From JALOLV01 sp046295175 (GTDB lineage: Bacteria > Bacteroidota > Bacteroidia > Cytophagales > Spirosomataceae), in assembly GCA_046295175.1 (NCBI GenBank), contig JBKBNY010000005.1:248001-312000 (forward strand): DNA of 64,000 nt. The letters are read 5' to 3'. Within the stretch, counting starts at the first letter, position 1, and each line of letters begins with the position of its first letter. Shown piece after piece: positions 25,024 to 34,113 of the stretch. The notes beneath the pieces were generated by a model, which searched no databases, was not told the origin of the DNA, and worked only from the letters and a program-made list of their open reading frames with translations. The position numbers and the translations under genes were made by a program.

Positions 25024-27606
25024 ATGGAAAAAATTAAGGAAATACTCTCTTTTGTATCGAAATATTGGAATATCGCTAAATCTACAGTTCTAAGTGCTTG
25101 GTGGTGGGTACTCGATAAATTATATTTTTTGCTCACAAAAATCTTCGGTGAAGAAAGGGTCGATAATACTTTTGCGTCAATCACACAAAAAATAGAATCT
25201 ACCAAACAAAACATCATTTCGAGGTTCGATACCGAGGGACGATACTTCCCAGTTATCCGAAAAATCTACAAATTCACATTAAACACTCTAATAATTGGTT
25301 TCGTTTATTGGTTTTGTATTGAGACCAATTTTCTCTGGCTGACTGGCCGCATGCCGAGTATCGAGCAATTAACCAATCCGAAAGTTTCGCAATCTTCAAC
25401 GATTTTGACGGCTGATGGTGTAGAAATTGGCAAATTCTTTACCGAAAACCGCACGACGGTAGATAGCAGTATGATTTCGCCGTGGGTATTTAAAGCCCTT
25501 ATCGCTACCGAAGACGTACGTTTTTACGAACACTCTGGTATAGATTTGCGTGCTTGGGCGGGTGTTGCCAAAGGTATCTTGACGGGCGGTGAACGTGGTG
25601 GAGGAAGTACGGTTTCGCAGCAATTAGCCAAAAATTTATACAACACTCGCCGCAGTGAGATGCGTGGATTGCTGTACTACGTGCCAGTCATTAAAACTAT
25701 TGTTTACAAGACCAAAGAATGGATTACGGCGATTGGTCTCGAAAGGCGATTCACCAAAGGTGAGATTCTGACAATGTACCTCAACACAGTCGATTACGGC
25801 AATAATGCCTACGGAATCAAGACTGCCGCACGTACTTATTTCAATAAAGAACCAAACAAATTAACCATCGAAGAAGCGGCGGTTTTGGTTGGATTGCAGA
25901 AAGGAACTACACTTTACAATCCGATTCGGAATCCGAAAAATGCTTTGAAACGCCGCAATACGGTGATTCAGTTAATGGCAAAAAATGGAGCAATTGACCA
26001 AGCAAAAGCGGATAAGTTGTGCGAAAAAGAGATTGACCTCGATGTCAATATCGAAGACCCCAACGATGGTCAAGGAAACTATTTTAAGGTGGCTTTGGCA
26101 AAATATATTGAGAAATGGGCCGAGAAAAACGAGGTTGATATCGATTTGTATCGTGATGGTTTGAAGATTTATACAACGATAGATTCTCGCATGCAAACCC
26201 ACGCCGAAAATGCCGTCAACGAAAAAATGAAGCAGTTGCAGAAGGCATTTGATAGCGAATTTAAAAATAGTAATCCGTGGAGATACGAAAACGGGGATGA
26301 GATTCCGGGCTTTATTGATACCGTTGCAAAACGTACAAATTACTACAAACAACTCAAGAAAAAATATAAAAACAACCTCGATTCGGTAAATTATTACATG
26401 AATTTGCCGCATAAAATGAAGGTTTTCTCTTGGAAAAAGCCCGAGGGCGAAGAAATGTTCATGTCTTCGATGGATTCGATTCGGTATTACAAACGTTTCT
26501 TGCAGTGTGGCATGATGTCGATGGACCCATACAGCGGATTCATCAAAGCTTGGGTTGGCGGTATCAATTTCGATTTCTTCAAATACGACCACGTAAAACA
26601 AGGCCGTCGTCAGCCGGGTTCGAGTTTCAAGCCAGTCTTGTATTGTTCGGCTATTGATGGGCCGCTCAACCTTTCGCCTTGCGACCGCCGTAAAGACGAA
26701 CCTTTTAAAAGCGAATGGGTTGAAAACGGAGAAAAGAAGACTTGGGAACCTAAAAATGCAGATGGAGTATTTACGTATTCTGATATGACTCTTCGCCGTG
26801 CCATTGGTCGCTCCGTAAACTCCGTTGCAGCTAAATTGACCGATGAAGTTAAGCCTCGAACAGTTATCGAATACGCTCAAAAATTAGGGATTAACACCAA
26901 TAAATTTAAACCTGTTTTATCAATCGGTCTTGGTACTGAGGATGTTTCGCTCTATGAGTTAGTAAACGCTTACGCTACTTTTGCCAATGGTGGATATTTG
27001 GTTGAGCCAATGTTAGTTTACAAAATTGAGGATGCCAAAGGTAAAATATTGTTTGAATTTGAAACCAAAAAAGAATTGGTTATCAAAGAAGAATCAGCTT
27101 ATTTGATGCAATACATGCTCCGTGGAGGTATCGAAGAACCCGGTGGAACAGGTCAAGCTCTTTGGGGATATAATTTCTTGGGCAACAACGGTCAAGTTGC
27201 TGGTAAGACAGGTACAACGTCAAACTACTCAGATGCTTGGTACGTAGGTTTTACAAAAGACCTTGTTTGTGGCGTTTGGGTTGGTGGCGACGACCGCAGT
27301 ATTCACTTTAGAGGACGAATGGGCGAAGGTTCACGTTCGGCTTTGCCGATTTTTGGACGATTCATGGAGAAAGTTTACAACGATAAAAATCTCGAAGAAT
27401 ATAAACCAGGGCCATTCCCTAAACCAGCCATTACGATAACCAAAGAGTACCAAGGATGTGCCAGTTATGGAGGCGAAGCGGCCGAAGGAGATTCGACCTC
27501 AGCACCGTCTGATTCGAACCAAGTTGTACCTCCAGTCGATAATCCTGATGCCGAAAAACCAGCCGAGGCTGTCAGAGATACCACCAAAAAAGGAGGAAAT
27601 AAGTAG
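25024..27606 (+). CDS. Penicillin-binding protein 1A, bifunctional
   Basis: An 860-residue class A PBP that polymerises and crosslinks peptidoglycan. One membrane segment lies at about 84-106. The glycosyltransferase domain (GT51) shows ATEDVRFYEHSG with catalytic Glu163, GGGSTVSQQLAKNL near 193, and the EILTMYLNTVDYGNNAYG motif near 247. The transpeptidase domain has the active-site S533-S-F-K536, then SVNS near 598 and GKTGTTSN near 730. The C-terminus is Pro/Asp-rich and disordered. No terminator is seen before the mini-primase gene 41 bp downstream, so the two may share a transcript. Confidence 0.95.
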   Translation: MEKIKEILSFVSKYWNIAKSTVLSAWWWVLDKLYFLLTKIFGEERVDNTFASITQKIESTKQNIISRFDTEGRYFPVIRKIYKFTLNTLIIGFVYWFCIETNFLWLTGRMPSIEQLTNPKVSQSSTILTADGVEIGKFFTENRTTVDSSMISPWVFKALIATEDVRFYEHSGIDLRAWAGVAKGILTGGERGGGSTVSQQLAKNLYNTRRSEMRGLLYYVPVIKTIVYKTKEWITAIGLERRFTKGEILTMYLNTVDYGNNAYGIKTAARTYFNKEPNKLTIEEAAVLVGLQKGTTLYNPIRNPKNALKRRNTVIQLMAKNGAIDQAKADKLCEKEIDLDVNIEDPNDGQGNYFKVALAKYIEKWAEKNEVDIDLYRDGLKIYTTIDSRMQTHAENAVNEKMKQLQKAFDSEFKNSNPWRYENGDEIPGFIDTVAKRTNYYKQLKKKYKNNLDSVNYYMNLPHKMKVFSWKKPEGEEMFMSSMDSIRYYKRFLQCGMMSMDPYSGFIKAWVGGINFDFFKYDHVKQGRRQPGSSFKPVLYCSAIDGPLNLSPCDRRKDEPFKSEWVENGEKKTWEPKNADGVFTYSDMTLRRAIGRSVNSVAAKLTDEVKPRTVIEYAQKLGINTNKFKPVLSIGLGTEDVSLYELVNAYATFANGGYLVEPMLVYKIEDAKGKILFEFETKKELVIKEESAYLMQYMLRGGIEEPGGTGQALWGYNFLGNNGQVAGKTGTTSNYSDAWYVGFTKDLVCGVWVGGDDRSIHFRGRMGEGSRSALPIFGRFMEKVYNDKNLEEYKPGPFPKPAITITKEYQGCASYGGEAAEGDSTSAPSDSNQVVPPVDNPDAEKPAEAVRDTTKKGGNK

Positions 27607-27647
27607 TAGCTAAACTGAACGACTTTAAAAGTTGTTCTACAAATATT

Positions 27648-28691
27648 ATGGAGCTTCTCGACCGAATAAAATCCGAAGTTGATATTCGGCAAGTTGCCAG
27701 AGATTTAGGTTTTGAGGTCTCAACCAACCGTCGAATGGTCTGTCCGTTTCACGAAGAGGACACCCCTTCGATGGTTTTCTACCCGATGCCCCAAAATGAG
27801 TTCCATTGTTTTGGTTGTGGCAAACACGGCGACGTCATTAACCTTTATGCCGATGTCTGTGGCTTAGATTTTAAAACGGCTTTGCTCCGATTGGCCTATA
27901 CCTACATCCCCGGCTTTGGGGAACCAATTCAGAATCCAAAAAAAAAGAAGATTGAAAAAGTAATCGTCAAGAAAAAACCAGAAAACGCTCCGTTTGAATT
28001 CAAAGAGTTGTACTCGGTCATTTACGAAGATTTCAGAGATTTTTGTTTGGCTCAAAAACCAACGCAATCTACTTACGAAGCGGCAAATTATCTGCGTAGC
28101 CGTGGGATTGACGATTGGGTGATTCGGCATTTTAAGATTTTTGTCATTAAAAATTATGCCCAAGTCAATGACTATCTCAAGGGCAAATACACTTTTAGAG
28201 ATTTGCAGGATTGCGGTCTTGTCAACGACAAAGGTAATCTCATTTTCTTTGTGCATCCGATAATCTTTCCGTTTTATCAAAACGATAGAATCACCTATCT
28301 GCAAGCCCGAACGATTGGACCTCCGCCCGAAAAAACGAGTAAATACCAATTTTTAGCGAATGTTCCGAGACAGATTTTCAATCTTGACTCGCTAAGAGGA
28401 CTGAAACTCAACAGTTTGGTTTATCTGACCGAAGGAGCTATAGACTGCATGACATTAACCAAAATCGGCAAGAACGCGGTTAGTTTGGGAAGCGTAAATA
28501 CTTACCGAAAAGAGTGGTCGAAGATTTTTAAAAGGTATCGGGTAATCATTTGGTTTGATAATGACGAAGCAGGGCGAAAAGGGGCAAAGGAATTAAGAGA
28601 AAAACTCGATTTGGCGGGTATTTGGGTCGAAGAAAAAGAATTACAACCCGATTTTAAGGATATTAATGAGTATTTTCTAAAAAAACAATAA
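27648..28691 (+). CDS. CHC2 zinc finger-TOPRIM mini-primase
   Basis: A 347-residue primase-like protein. The N-terminal zinc ribbon is intact (C32, H35, C54, C57; VCPFHEEDTPS and FHCFGCGKHGD). The middle part (about 95-250) has a basic Lys-rich linker and a region resembling the primase N-terminal core. The C-terminal TOPRIM domain has TEGAIDCMT with Glu262 and WFDNDEAGRKGA with D304 and D306, ending DINEYFLKKQ. It lacks the C-terminal helicase-binding domain and is about half the length of a housekeeping DnaG. It may be a plasmid- or phage-type primase kept on the chromosome, or a protein working on RNA/DNA repair. Its neighbours do not settle this. Confidence 0.88.
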   Translation: MELLDRIKSEVDIRQVARDLGFEVSTNRRMVCPFHEEDTPSMVFYPMPQNEFHCFGCGKHGDVINLYADVCGLDFKTALLRLAYTYIPGFGEPIQNPKKKKIEKVIVKKKPENAPFEFKELYSVIYEDFRDFCLAQKPTQSTYEAANYLRSRGIDDWVIRHFKIFVIKNYAQVNDYLKGKYTFRDLQDCGLVNDKGNLIFFVHPIIFPFYQNDRITYLQARTIGPPPEKTSKYQFLANVPRQIFNLDSLRGLKLNSLVYLTEGAIDCMTLTKIGKNAVSLGSVNTYRKEWSKIFKRYRVIIWFDNDEAGRKGAKELREKLDLAGIWVEEKELQPDFKDINEYFLKKQ

Positions 28692-28720
28692 GGTGGGCAT
28701 AAACCCACCTTATTGTTTTT
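28681..28720. terminator. Bidirectional terminator at the mini-primase end
   Basis: A 17-bp stem (AAAAACAATAAGGTGGG and complement) with a 6-nt loop. It overlaps the mini-primase stop codon and abuts the hemerythrin stop codon. Confidence 0.88.
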
Positions 28721-29416
28721 TTACGCTCTTAGTTTTTCTTCTAATTCTCTGACCAAAGGCACCAAAATATGGTCTTCAACGATGGCGTGTTTACGAAGTT
28801 CTAATTCAAATAATTCGACCTGATTTAAGAAAATCCTGTAAGGCAGTGGCGTGTTCTGAGAATTTGAATATTGCTGAATAATCTTGCTAACTTCTTTCAA
28901 TTCATCTTCGATTGGCCCGTGTTCTTCATCAAATTTATCAATCGAATTATTCGATAAAAATGCCTTTGTTTCTTCTTCCGAAAACTCCCCTTTCGAGAAC
29001 GACACTAACTTTTTGATATACGGAAAAAACTCTTTTTCTTCCATCTTGATATGCTCAATTAGCTTTTCTTTATAAGCATTAAAAAAGATGGCAAGGGCCG
29101 TAAGTAACTGGTGAGTTTGTCCGTATTTACTAAAAATATGCAAGAGCGATTGCTCGATTTCGGGCAATTTCTTGGTCAAATAAAAACGGTGATTGGCTTG
29201 TAAAACCGAAACGACCTCACTGATAGAAAATTTGCGAATTTTCTGATACAAAGCCTCTTTGTCTTCGTTGTACAGTTCGAGAGCATATTCGAGCAAATCG
29301 CTACCCATTTCTCCGTAATTCATCATCGAATCTAAACCAGAAGATTCGATTCTATCGGTCAGGTTTTGCGATTTTATGGTACTCTTCACCAAATCGTCAT
29401 AAATTCTTGCTTCCAT
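28721..29416 (-). CDS. Hemerythrin-domain iron-sulfur cluster repair protein (RIC type)
   Basis: A 231-residue di-iron protein of the RIC (YtfE/ScdA) type, which helps restore Fe-S clusters after nitrosative or oxidative damage. Iron-binding motifs are spread over the helical bundle: NHRFYLTKKLP near 75, EHIKMEEKEFFPYIKKL near 118, DEEHGPIEDEL near 163 and RKHAIVEDHILVPL near 212. The N-terminal ScdA-like DUF542 domain is missing or very diverged. The gene is divergent from the next one. A near-consensus -7 element (CAAATTAA on the plus strand at 29456-29463) lies upstream but has no well-placed -33. Confidence 0.9.
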   Translation of the reverse strand: MEARIYDDLVKSTIKSQNLTDRIESSGLDSMMNYGEMGSDLLEYALELYNEDKEALYQKIRKFSISEVVSVLQANHRFYLTKKLPEIEQSLLHIFSKYGQTHQLLTALAIFFNAYKEKLIEHIKMEEKEFFPYIKKLVSFSKGEFSEEETKAFLSNNSIDKFDEEHGPIEDELKEVSKIIQQYSNSQNTPLPYRIFLNQVELFELELRKHAIVEDHILVPLVRELEEKLRA

Positions 29417-29619
29417 GTTATGTTATGCTTTTATTGTTAAATATCGTATTATTGTCAAATTAAGTTGTGAGCGACCGAATAAAAACCAAATTTCTTGGTT
29501 AGCCCCGAACAATTTTATGAGTAATATCATAAATATAAAATTTTTGGAGCATATAAAAAAACATTTTGGATAGATTCAACTTATAAAAAACGAAAAAGCA
29601 TAGCTCAACTATTTAACCA

Positions 29620-30783
29620 ATGAAAAGAATTTACTCTATCGACCTTATCCGCGGTTTGGTTATGCTTATCATGGCTATAGACCACACCCGCGACCTCTTG
29701 CACGTAAGCTCACTTACCGAAGACCCAACCAACCTCGCCACCACGAGTGTCGGCTTGTTTATGACTCGCTGGATTACGCATTTATGTGCCCCGACCTTCG
29801 TTTTTTTGTCGGGTGTATCGGCATATCTTTCTTACAAGAGTCATAATAACCATTCTGAGAGCCGTCGTTTCTTATTAACGAGGGGTATCTGGCTCGTAGT
29901 ACTCGAATTCACGATTGTTTCGTTCGGAATCTGGTTCGATATTCTTTTCCGTACATTTCTATTCCAAGTCATTGCCGCCATTGGTTTTGGATTCATTATA
30001 TTATCATTTTTGCTCAGATTTAGCCCTAAAACGCTCGGAGTCATTGGCTTAATCATCGTTTTTGGGCATAATGCACTATCTGCGATTCCGCTCGATAATG
30101 TGCCTGTCTTAAAAGCCATTGTCAATTTCTTATTTAGTTTTAGTTTTATTCCGATTACCGCCAAAACTTCGCTAATCATCAATTATCCGATAATGCCGTG
30201 GCTCGGAATTATGCTTGCAGGATTTGGTTTTGGACAAATTTTTGAATTTGACGAAGCCAAACGCAAATCAATCTTACTGAAAGTCGGGTTTGGTTCTTTA
30301 CTACTATTCGTCATCATCAGATTCACCAATCTCTATGGCGATACAGCCTTGTGGTCATCTCAGAAAAACGCTGTTTTCACGATACTTTCATTTATTAATC
30401 TTACCAAATATCCGCCTTCGCTGCTTTATACATTGGCAACGCTCGGCGTAACAATTACTTTAATGGGCCTAACCGAAGGTATAAATAACAATACCACTAA
30501 AGTGATTAGCACTTATGGCAAAGTACCTTTGTTTTATTATATCATTCACTGGTATATTATTCACCTAATCATGCTCGGAATGGTATTTTTACAAGGATTT
30601 AAGTGGGATGAACTCAATTTTGGCACTTTCGGATTTGGACGACCTCAGAGTGGTTCGGGAGTGCAATTACCAACTGTTTACTTGATTTGGTTTATAGTTA
30701 TTCTGATACTTTATCCGTTATGTAAATGGTATGCCAAGTATAAATCCGAACACCGAGATAATAAACTATTGCGGTATTTGTAA
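29620..30783 (+). CDS. DUF1624/HGSNAT-type membrane acyltransferase
   Basis: A 387-residue membrane protein with about ten helices. It opens with the family signature SIDLIRGLVMLIMAIDHTRD, whose His is thought to be part of the active site, then APTFVFLSGVSAYL near 65. The family includes heparan-alpha-glucosaminide N-acetyltransferase and many uncharacterised bacterial proteins of the acyltransferase-3 type. A cell-surface sugar substrate is likely but not shown. It lies 31 bp before the MscS gene on the same strand, so the two may form an operon. Confidence 0.87.
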   Translation: MKRIYSIDLIRGLVMLIMAIDHTRDLLHVSSLTEDPTNLATTSVGLFMTRWITHLCAPTFVFLSGVSAYLSYKSHNNHSESRRFLLTRGIWLVVLEFTIVSFGIWFDILFRTFLFQVIAAIGFGFIILSFLLRFSPKTLGVIGLIIVFGHNALSAIPLDNVPVLKAIVNFLFSFSFIPITAKTSLIINYPIMPWLGIMLAGFGFGQIFEFDEAKRKSILLKVGFGSLLLFVIIRFTNLYGDTALWSSQKNAVFTILSFINLTKYPPSLLYTLATLGVTITLMGLTEGINNNTTKVISTYGKVPLFYYIIHWYIIHLIMLGMVFLQGFKWDELNFGTFGFGRPQSGSGVQLPTVYLIWFIVILILYPLCKWYAKYKSEHRDNKLLRYL

Positions 30784-30814
30784 TATTTTTGAAGCAAATT
30801 TTTGAATCTCATCA

Positions 30815-31948
30815 ATGAACAATATTCATCAGGTCTTAAGGTATAAGTTTTTTTACAATAGTGTCGAAAATTGGCTTTGGTTTTTCGGAATCCTCCTCGT
30901 GGGCTGGATTCTAAAAAGAGCTTTCTCGATACTCGTGAGCAAAATTGTTTATCGGTTAATCAAAACCGAAACTGCCAATGTACCCGCCACCGAATTTGTC
31001 AATTTATTCAAACGTCCCGTAGAATTTATACTGACCCTTTTGGTGATTTATTCGGCAATTGATGAATTACATTTTCCGAAGTCATGGAGAATCATTCCAT
31101 TTGGTAAAATGCGGGCATCCGACTTTGTCGATAGAGTTTTAGATACTTTATTTATCATCGCCATCACGTGGGTAATCATCAGATTGATAAAATTTATCGC
31201 CATTGTCTTCAAAAAAAGAGCCTCCGATATTGAGAATAAAACCGATGAAAGCCTCGTCCCGTTTTTTAGAGATATTATCATCGCAGTAGTGGGTTTTAGT
31301 TCGTTTTTCTTCATTTTAGGTTTTGTTTTTAAGCAAGATGTCATAAGTCTGATTACTGGTTTGGGGATTGGTGGGGTGGCATTGGCATTGGCTGCTCGTG
31401 CCACACTCGAAAACCTTTTTGCTTCTTTTACGTTAATTACAGAACAACCATTTAATGTCGGAGACGATATCGAGGTTGGAACGATGGTAGGCAGTGTCGA
31501 AAAAGTAGGATTTCGAAGTACCCGAATCCGGCATACAGATGGAAGTTTGATAGTAATTCCAAACCAAATGCTGGTTTCGCAAGTTTTAAATAATGTTACC
31601 CAACGAGAAGAGCGTCGTCATAAATTTTTTGTAAGAGTAAAGTTCAATACACCAACAACATCTATAAAAAAATGTATCGAGGAGATTCAGGCATTGACCG
31701 ATAATCATCCAAAATCAAATAAAAAAACGCATGGACAAGTAAAATTTGATTCGATTGGCGATTATTCTATCAATATAATGGTGGTGTTTTATGCCGATAC
31801 TTCGGACTATTGGGAGAGTAAGACAATCCGAGAAGAAATCAACTATGGAATCTCAGAAATTCTCGAAAAAAATCAAGTAGAATTGGCTCAACCAAGTACA
31901 AGTTTATACACGGTTGTTGACGAAAAAAACATGGATATTGATTATTGA
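30815..31948 (+). CDS. MscS-family mechanosensitive channel
   Basis: A 377-residue small-conductance mechanosensitive channel that opens on osmotic downshock. Four to five helices precede the pore-lining helix (LITGLGIGGVALALAARATL, near 175-195). The beta domain follows with EQPFNVGDDIEVG and VEKVGFRSTRIRHTDGSL, and the C-terminal alpha/beta domain ends the protein. The extra N-terminal helices are common in Bacteroidota members. It is 31 bp after the DUF1624 gene. Confidence 0.93.
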   Translation: MNNIHQVLRYKFFYNSVENWLWFFGILLVGWILKRAFSILVSKIVYRLIKTETANVPATEFVNLFKRPVEFILTLLVIYSAIDELHFPKSWRIIPFGKMRASDFVDRVLDTLFIIAITWVIIRLIKFIAIVFKKRASDIENKTDESLVPFFRDIIIAVVGFSSFFFILGFVFKQDVISLITGLGIGGVALALAARATLENLFASFTLITEQPFNVGDDIEVGTMVGSVEKVGFRSTRIRHTDGSLIVIPNQMLVSQVLNNVTQREERRHKFFVRVKFNTPTTSIKKCIEEIQALTDNHPKSNKKTHGQVKFDSIGDYSINIMVVFYADTSDYWESKTIREEINYGISEILEKNQVELAQPSTSLYTVVDEKNMDIDY

Positions 31949-32280
31949 AAAACTAAATTTCGTTTTAAGCATTTATGTGTTTACTTCAAAAAAAATCAAA
32001 AACTATTGACAAATCATAAAAACTGTTGTATTATTGTATCGCAATCCGAAAAAGCACTCCATTTAGCTTTCACATAATTCAGGTTTGACTCCCTATTTCA
32101 CGGTCAATTTCCAAAAATTTCAATTGTTTTAAATGTGATAAAAGCAAAGCTATTATAGGATTTTCGTATATCCTCGATAAAGAGATAATTTAAGTTCAAC
32201 ATTTATCAAAAAACTTATTCTAATATTTATTTAGTCAATCTATTGACCGTTCTGCTTCTCGCTAACGCAAAGAACCACGT
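31949..32280 (+). promoter_or_regulatory. Long leader region of rho
   Basis: This 332-bp gap contains no gene. A candidate promoter at 32006-32036 (TTG, 20-bp spacer, TATTATTG with one mismatch) implies a leader of about 240 nt before the rho ATG. The leader is AT-rich with a C- and T-containing stretch (32085-32125), as a Rho-loading site might have. E. coli rho is autoregulated by attenuation in its leader; the same here is inference. Confidence 0.5.
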
Positions 32281-33996
32281 ATGTACACATCAGAAGAATT
32301 GAATCTGAAACTCCTTTCAGAATTGCGAAAAATAGCTATCGAAATGGGCATTAAAGACGTCCGTAATGCCATAAAGCCAGAGTTGATTGATAAGATTTTA
32401 GAACAACAATCAAGTCGCCCGACTGTTGATATGTCTAAAGAAGAACCACTGTTTAATACACCCCCTGCAATACTTAATCAAGACCCCAACGCAAGCAAAC
32501 GCCCAAGAAAGAGAATTGACAAAGGTGCAGATGAAAATATACCCTCGACGAATATCGAGTCTAAGCCAGCTATTGAGGAAAAACCGAAATTCAAGTCGAA
32601 CAACAAAAAGAATGAGTTGAATTTCACCCCGCTTCCGAAAGCTGAACCAGAGCGTGCAGAGCCAGCTCCAGTAGCTCAACCCGAAGAAGACGAAGTGATG
32701 CCGATTATCCTCGAAGAAGATTTTGACCTTGCGAGCATCGACGATGAAATGGCTGAATTTCAAGCACTTACCGATGATATTATCCCCGATGATAGTGGAA
32801 TCGTAAAAGAAGATAAACGTTTTGTCGATGATTATACCAAGACCATCAAGAAGCAATTTAACTCGCTTGTTAAAGAATTCGATGGTTTGATTGAGAACGA
32901 GGGAGTCCTCGAAATCATGCAAGAAGGTAGCTACGGTTTCTTACGCTCGGCCGATTACAACTACCTCGCCAGCCCCGATGATATTTATGTATCGCCATCA
33001 CAGATAAAATTATTTGGACTCAAAACAGGCGATGCCGTAAAAGGAGCAATCCGCCCACCAAAAGAAGGCGAAAAATACTTTGCACTTTTGAAGGTCCTAT
33101 CTGTAAACGGTAAAACAACCGAAGAAATTAGAGACCGTATCCCATTTGAATACCTTACTCCGCTTTTCCCTGACGAAAAACTTAATCTTAGTAGCAAACC
33201 TGATATTTACTCGACCCGTGTGCTTGATTTATTTGCACCAATCGGTAAAGGTCAGCGTGGGATGATTGTAGCCCAACCAAAAACGGGTAAAACAGTACTC
33301 TTGAAAGAGATTGCCAATGCTATTACACGTAACCACCCAGAGGTTTACTTAATCATTTTATTGATTGACGAACGCCCCGAAGAGGTAACTGATATGCAAC
33401 GCAGTGTGCGTGCCGAAGTGGTTTCTTCGACATTTGATGAAACTGCCGAAAAACACGTAAAGGTATCGAGTTTGGTACTCGAAAAAGCCAAACGTTTAGT
33501 AGAGTGCGGTCACGATGTTGTTATATTGCTCGACTCAATCACTCGTCTGGCACGTGCATACAATACCGTTGTGCCATCATCAGGTAAGATTCTTTCTGGT
33601 GGTGTTGATGCCAATGCATTGCACAAACCAAAACGTTTCTTCGGTGCGGCTCGTAATGTAGAAAATGGAGGCTCATTGACAATTATCGCTACGGCTTTGA
33701 TTGACACAGGCTCTAAAATGGACGAGGTTATCTTTGAAGAATTTAAAGGAACTGGTAACATGGAGCTTCAACTCGACCGCCGCTTGGCCAACAAGCGTGT
33801 TTATCCTTCGATTGATATTTTGGCTTCGGGTACTCGTCGTGAAGATTTATTGATGGATAAAGAAACGCTCCAAAAAGTTTGGTTGCTCCGTAAATATATG
33901 TCGGATATGAACCCAATGGAAACGATGGAGTTCTTGTTGGATAAAATGAAAGGAACTCGCAACAACGAAGAGTTTTTGGCTACAATGAATAGATAA
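32281..33996 (+). CDS. rho: Transcription termination factor Rho
   Basis: A 571-residue hexameric RNA helicase that ends transcription at unstructured C-rich RNA. The Rho N-terminal helical domain (about 8-44, LKLLSELRKIAIEMG) is followed by a charged, disordered insertion of some 160 residues (about 45-205; Glu, Pro and Lys rich). The CSD-like RNA-binding domain comes next (LEIMQEGSYGFLRSADYNYL). The P-loop AQPKTGKT is at 331-338 and the RhoQ/R-loop region ends the protein. E. coli Rho is 419 residues; the insertion is a feature of Bacteroidota Rho. It is alone on its transcript, with a hairpin downstream. Confidence 0.97.
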   Translation: MYTSEELNLKLLSELRKIAIEMGIKDVRNAIKPELIDKILEQQSSRPTVDMSKEEPLFNTPPAILNQDPNASKRPRKRIDKGADENIPSTNIESKPAIEEKPKFKSNNKKNELNFTPLPKAEPERAEPAPVAQPEEDEVMPIILEEDFDLASIDDEMAEFQALTDDIIPDDSGIVKEDKRFVDDYTKTIKKQFNSLVKEFDGLIENEGVLEIMQEGSYGFLRSADYNYLASPDDIYVSPSQIKLFGLKTGDAVKGAIRPPKEGEKYFALLKVLSVNGKTTEEIRDRIPFEYLTPLFPDEKLNLSSKPDIYSTRVLDLFAPIGKGQRGMIVAQPKTGKTVLLKEIANAITRNHPEVYLIILLIDERPEEVTDMQRSVRAEVVSSTFDETAEKHVKVSSLVLEKAKRLVECGHDVVILLDSITRLARAYNTVVPSSGKILSGGVDANALHKPKRFFGAARNVENGGSLTIIATALIDTGSKMDEVIFEEFKGTGNMELQLDRRLANKRVYPSIDILASGTRREDLLMDKETLQKVWLLRKYMSDMNPMETMEFLLDKMKGTRNNEEFLATMNR

Positions 33997-34006
33997 TATA
34001 TGTTTC

Positions 34007-34044
34007 TTTCATAGGATAGGATTTGCAAACCCTATCCTATGAAA
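34007..34044. repeat. 14-bp inverted repeat after rho
   Basis: TTTCATAGGATAGG and its complement flank a 10-nt loop, between convergent rho and murF-alr. There is no T-run on either strand, so it is a hairpin of uncertain role rather than a classic terminator. Confidence 0.5.
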
Positions 34045-34113
34045 GGTAACTCTAACTCGACTCCACAAATCCAGAACATACCGCAAAGCCAAAAAACCAC
34101 AAATTTTAAGGCC

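Noticed and set aside
25972..26880. 302-codon minus-strand frame inside the PBP1A gene
   Set aside because: It lies wholly within a conserved transpeptidase-coding region and has no family-like motif.
34007..34044. Intrinsic terminator after rho
   Set aside because: The stem is good, but neither strand has a T-run after it; kept only as an inverted repeat.
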